Under the pieces are notes generated by a model. The model saw nothing but the letters and a program-made list of their open reading frames with translations, ran no database searches and was not told where the DNA came from. Shown here piece by piece: positions 11,682 through 12,952 of a DNA stretch of 12,952 bases (within the stretch, counting starts at the first letter, position 1; each line of letters starts with the position of its first letter). The translations under genes were made by a program, and so were the position numbers. This stretch comes from an uncultured bacterium (GTDB lineage: Bacteria > Cyanobacteriota > Vampirovibrionia > Gastranaerophilales > Gastranaerophilaceae), in contig USOK01000021.1 of the NCBI GenBank assembly GCA_900556295.1, positions 1-12,952 of the forward strand. Direction: 5' to 3'.

Positions 11682-12698
11682 CTACTGTACTTGCATTTCT
11701 TTTTCAAACCCGAACAAAGAGCTTACAGATTCATCATCATGGATTCTTGCAATTGCTGTTCCCAACAACGGAGCAACTGACAATTGTTTAATCTTAGCAG
11801 GCATTTTGTTCATATCAAGCGGAATTGTATTAGTAACAATACATTCTTTGATTGGAGCATTCGTTAATCTTTCGATTGCCGGACCTGAGAACACAGGGTG
11901 AACAGCGCATACATAAACTTCTTTTGCACCTTCACGCTTCAAAAGTTTTGATGCTTCACAAATAGTTCCGGCGGTATCAATAATATCATCAAACATTACG
12001 CAAATTTTATCTTTTACATCCCCAATTACGTGAGATGCAATAGCTTCATTGTGTTTGTCACGACGTTTATCAATAATCGCAAGTGAACAGCCTATTGATT
12101 TTGCAAAATGTCTTGTTCTTTGTACTCCACCGGTATCAGGGCTAACTGCAACCATATCATCAGGATTCATGTTCAAACTCTTAATATAATTTGTTAAAAT
12201 TGATGTTGCAAAAATATGATCAACCAAAATGTTAAAGAAACCTTGAATTTGACCTGTGTGCAAGTCCATTGCAAGAATTCTATCTGCACCAGCAGTTGTA
12301 AGCAGGTCAGCGACAAGTTTTGCAGTTATAGCTTCTCTACCTGACGTTTTTCTATCCTGTCTTGCATAACCGTAATAAGGAATAACTGCTGTAATTGTTT
12401 TTGCACTTGCACGCTTGAATGCGTCAATAATAATTAGCAACTCCATCAAATTTTCGTTTACAGGATTGCATAACGGTTGAATAATGAATACGTCATCCCC
12501 TCTTACGCTTTCTTTTACTTGTACGTAAATTTCGCCATCAGCGAAGTTTTTTACAACCATTGGTCCAATTGATGTTCCAAGGTAATCTGCTATTTCTTGC
12601 GCAAGCTTAGTATTAGAACGTCCTGCAAAAAGTTTAATGTCATGGGTCGGATTAATTGTACGTTCTAACTGCTGGAAAGTCATTTCTGCAACCATCAT
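11682..12698 (-). CDS. prs: Ribose-phosphate pyrophosphokinase (PRPP synthetase)
   Basis: Makes PRPP from ribose 5-phosphate and ATP, feeding purine, pyrimidine, NAD, histidine and tryptophan synthesis. The 338-aa protein is slightly longer than the usual ~315, mostly through an N-terminal addition of about 18 residues before IKLFAGRSN (21-29). Motifs are NFADGEIYVQ (51-60), PYYGYARQDRK (107-117), DLHTGQIQGFF (145-155), the flexible catalytic loop DKRRDKHNE (210-218) and the PRPP-binding FDDIIDTAGT (236-245). AAGGA precedes two adjacent ATGs (12698 and 12695); either could be used. It has a strong promoter overlapped by an inverted repeat. The upstream XRE gene is on the same strand. Confidence 0.97.
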   Translation of the reverse strand: MMVAEMTFQQLERTINPTHDIKLFAGRSNTKLAQEIADYLGTSIGPMVVKNFADGEIYVQVKESVRGDDVFIIQPLCNPVNENLMELLIIIDAFKRASAKTITAVIPYYGYARQDRKTSGREAITAKLVADLLTTAGADRILAMDLHTGQIQGFFNILVDHIFATSILTNYIKSLNMNPDDMVAVSPDTGGVQRTRHFAKSIGCSLAIIDKRRDKHNEAIASHVIGDVKDKICVMFDDIIDTAGTICEASKLLKREGAKEVYVCAVHPVFSGPAIERLTNAPIKECIVTNTIPLDMNKMPAKIKQLSVAPLLGTAIARIHDDESVSSLFGFEKEMQVQ

Positions 12699-12728
12699 CT
12701 ATTCCTTTCAAATTTTCAATGCATAAAT

Positions 12729-12757
12729 ATTATATTATTATTGAGTTCTAACCTCAA
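12729..12757 (-). promoter_or_regulatory. Sigma-70-type promoter of prs
   Basis: Minus-strand -35 TTGAGG (12757-12752), exact 17-nt spacer, -10 TATAAT (12734-12729). The predicted start is about 25 nt before the prs ATG. Confidence 0.75.
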
Positions 12758-12761
12758 TAAT
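12737..12761. promoter_or_regulatory. Perfect 9-bp inverted repeat over the prs -35 (candidate operator)
   Basis: ATTATTGAG (12737-12745) and CTCAATAAT (12753-12761) are exact inverted copies around a 7-nt centre. They cover the -35 and most of the spacer of the prs promoter. A regulator bound here would block polymerase. The neighbouring XRE protein is one candidate binder (inference). No U-tract follows, so a terminator is unlikely. Confidence 0.55.
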
Positions 12762-12825
12762 TCTTTAAGTAATATTACCAAAACATGAACAAAATTTTTT
12801 TTGACAGAACGAAAGAATTAGATGT

Positions 12826-12952
12826 CTACTGTTCAATAAGCGTAAAATCTTCCGGCAAGTCATTTTCAATTAACTTTATTAATTCAGATGCCTTTATATT
12901 TAATGCTTCTGCAAGCTTAAATACAGTCGTCAATTGCGGATCTTTTAATGCA
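12826..12952 (-). CDS. C-terminal end of an XRE-type regulator (partial)
   Basis: An open frame enters from the right window edge and ends at TAG 12826-12828. The 41 visible residues include DPQLTTVFKLAEALNIKASEL, the usual last helices of an HTH_3 domain, followed by a short tail ending LPEDFTLIEQ. The DNA-recognition helix lies outside the window, so size and extra domains are unknown. The gene is upstream of prs on the same strand, 127 nt away. Confidence 0.7.
   Translation of the reverse strand, partial: ALKDPQLTTVFKLAEALNIKASELIKLIENDLPEDFTLIEQ

Overview
The window is an AT-rich bacterial chromosome segment made almost entirely of housekeeping genes, most of them on the minus strand. 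The mix is a DnaB replicative helicase, a DciA-like (DUF721) protein, meso-DAP synthesis (dapF), a site-2 protease (rseP), a zinc-ribbon type S18 and an unusual SSB. Together with AT-rich spacers full of small hairpins and 7-nt repeats, this suggests an uncultured gut or host-associated lineage near the non-photosynthetic Cyanobacteria (Vampirovibrionia/Gastranaerophilales). That placement is inference from gene content and style only. I see no defence island, prophage, transposase, rRNA, tRNA or CRISPR array.

Layout. 1-80: repeat and hairpin sequence after dnaB. 81-1457 (-): dnaB. 1554-2072 (+): stand-alone CinA C-terminal (PncC-type) amidase. 2189-2407 (+): small XRE regulator with a dyad upstream; it abuts, tail to tail, a 303-aa helical-repeat protein of unknown function (2409-3320, -). 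3414-5334 (-): nrnA then yihY, an apparent two-gene operon. 5392-5721 (+): DUF721/DciA-like protein with a TTG start. 5722-6126: a gene-free, repeat-dense spacer. 6127-8416 (-): speE followed by rseP, separated by a hairpin with a U-tract. 8417-8736: another gene-free spacer. 8737-9863 (-): the classic rpsF-ssb-rpsR cluster ending in a clear intrinsic terminator. 9920-11535 (-): a 72-aa unknown, a zinc-ribbon Nudix hydrolase and dapF, closely spaced. 11682-12698 (-): prs with a strong promoter overlapped by a perfect 9-bp inverted repeat. 12826-12952 (-): the C-terminal end of a second XRE-type regulator, cut by the window edge.

How the genes work together. dnaB, ssb and probably the DUF721 protein serve replication. 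prs (PRPP), nrnA (short-RNA/pAp turnover), cinA-C (NAD salvage) and the Nudix protein touch nucleotide metabolism. dapF feeds lysine and peptidoglycan synthesis. rseP and yihY are membrane proteins.

The most interesting signal is in the spacers rather than the genes. There is a set of GTAG-plus-hairpin elements whose stem sequences differ between copies while pairing is kept, like the REP sequences used by TnpA_REP (RAYT) proteins. There is also a ~180-bp element with terminal inverted repeats and three internal hairpins, with fragments elsewhere in the window, and a run of degenerate heptamers. The starts of speE and rseP should be moved inward from the longest ORFs, because the longer versions run into repeats, promoters or a hairpin.
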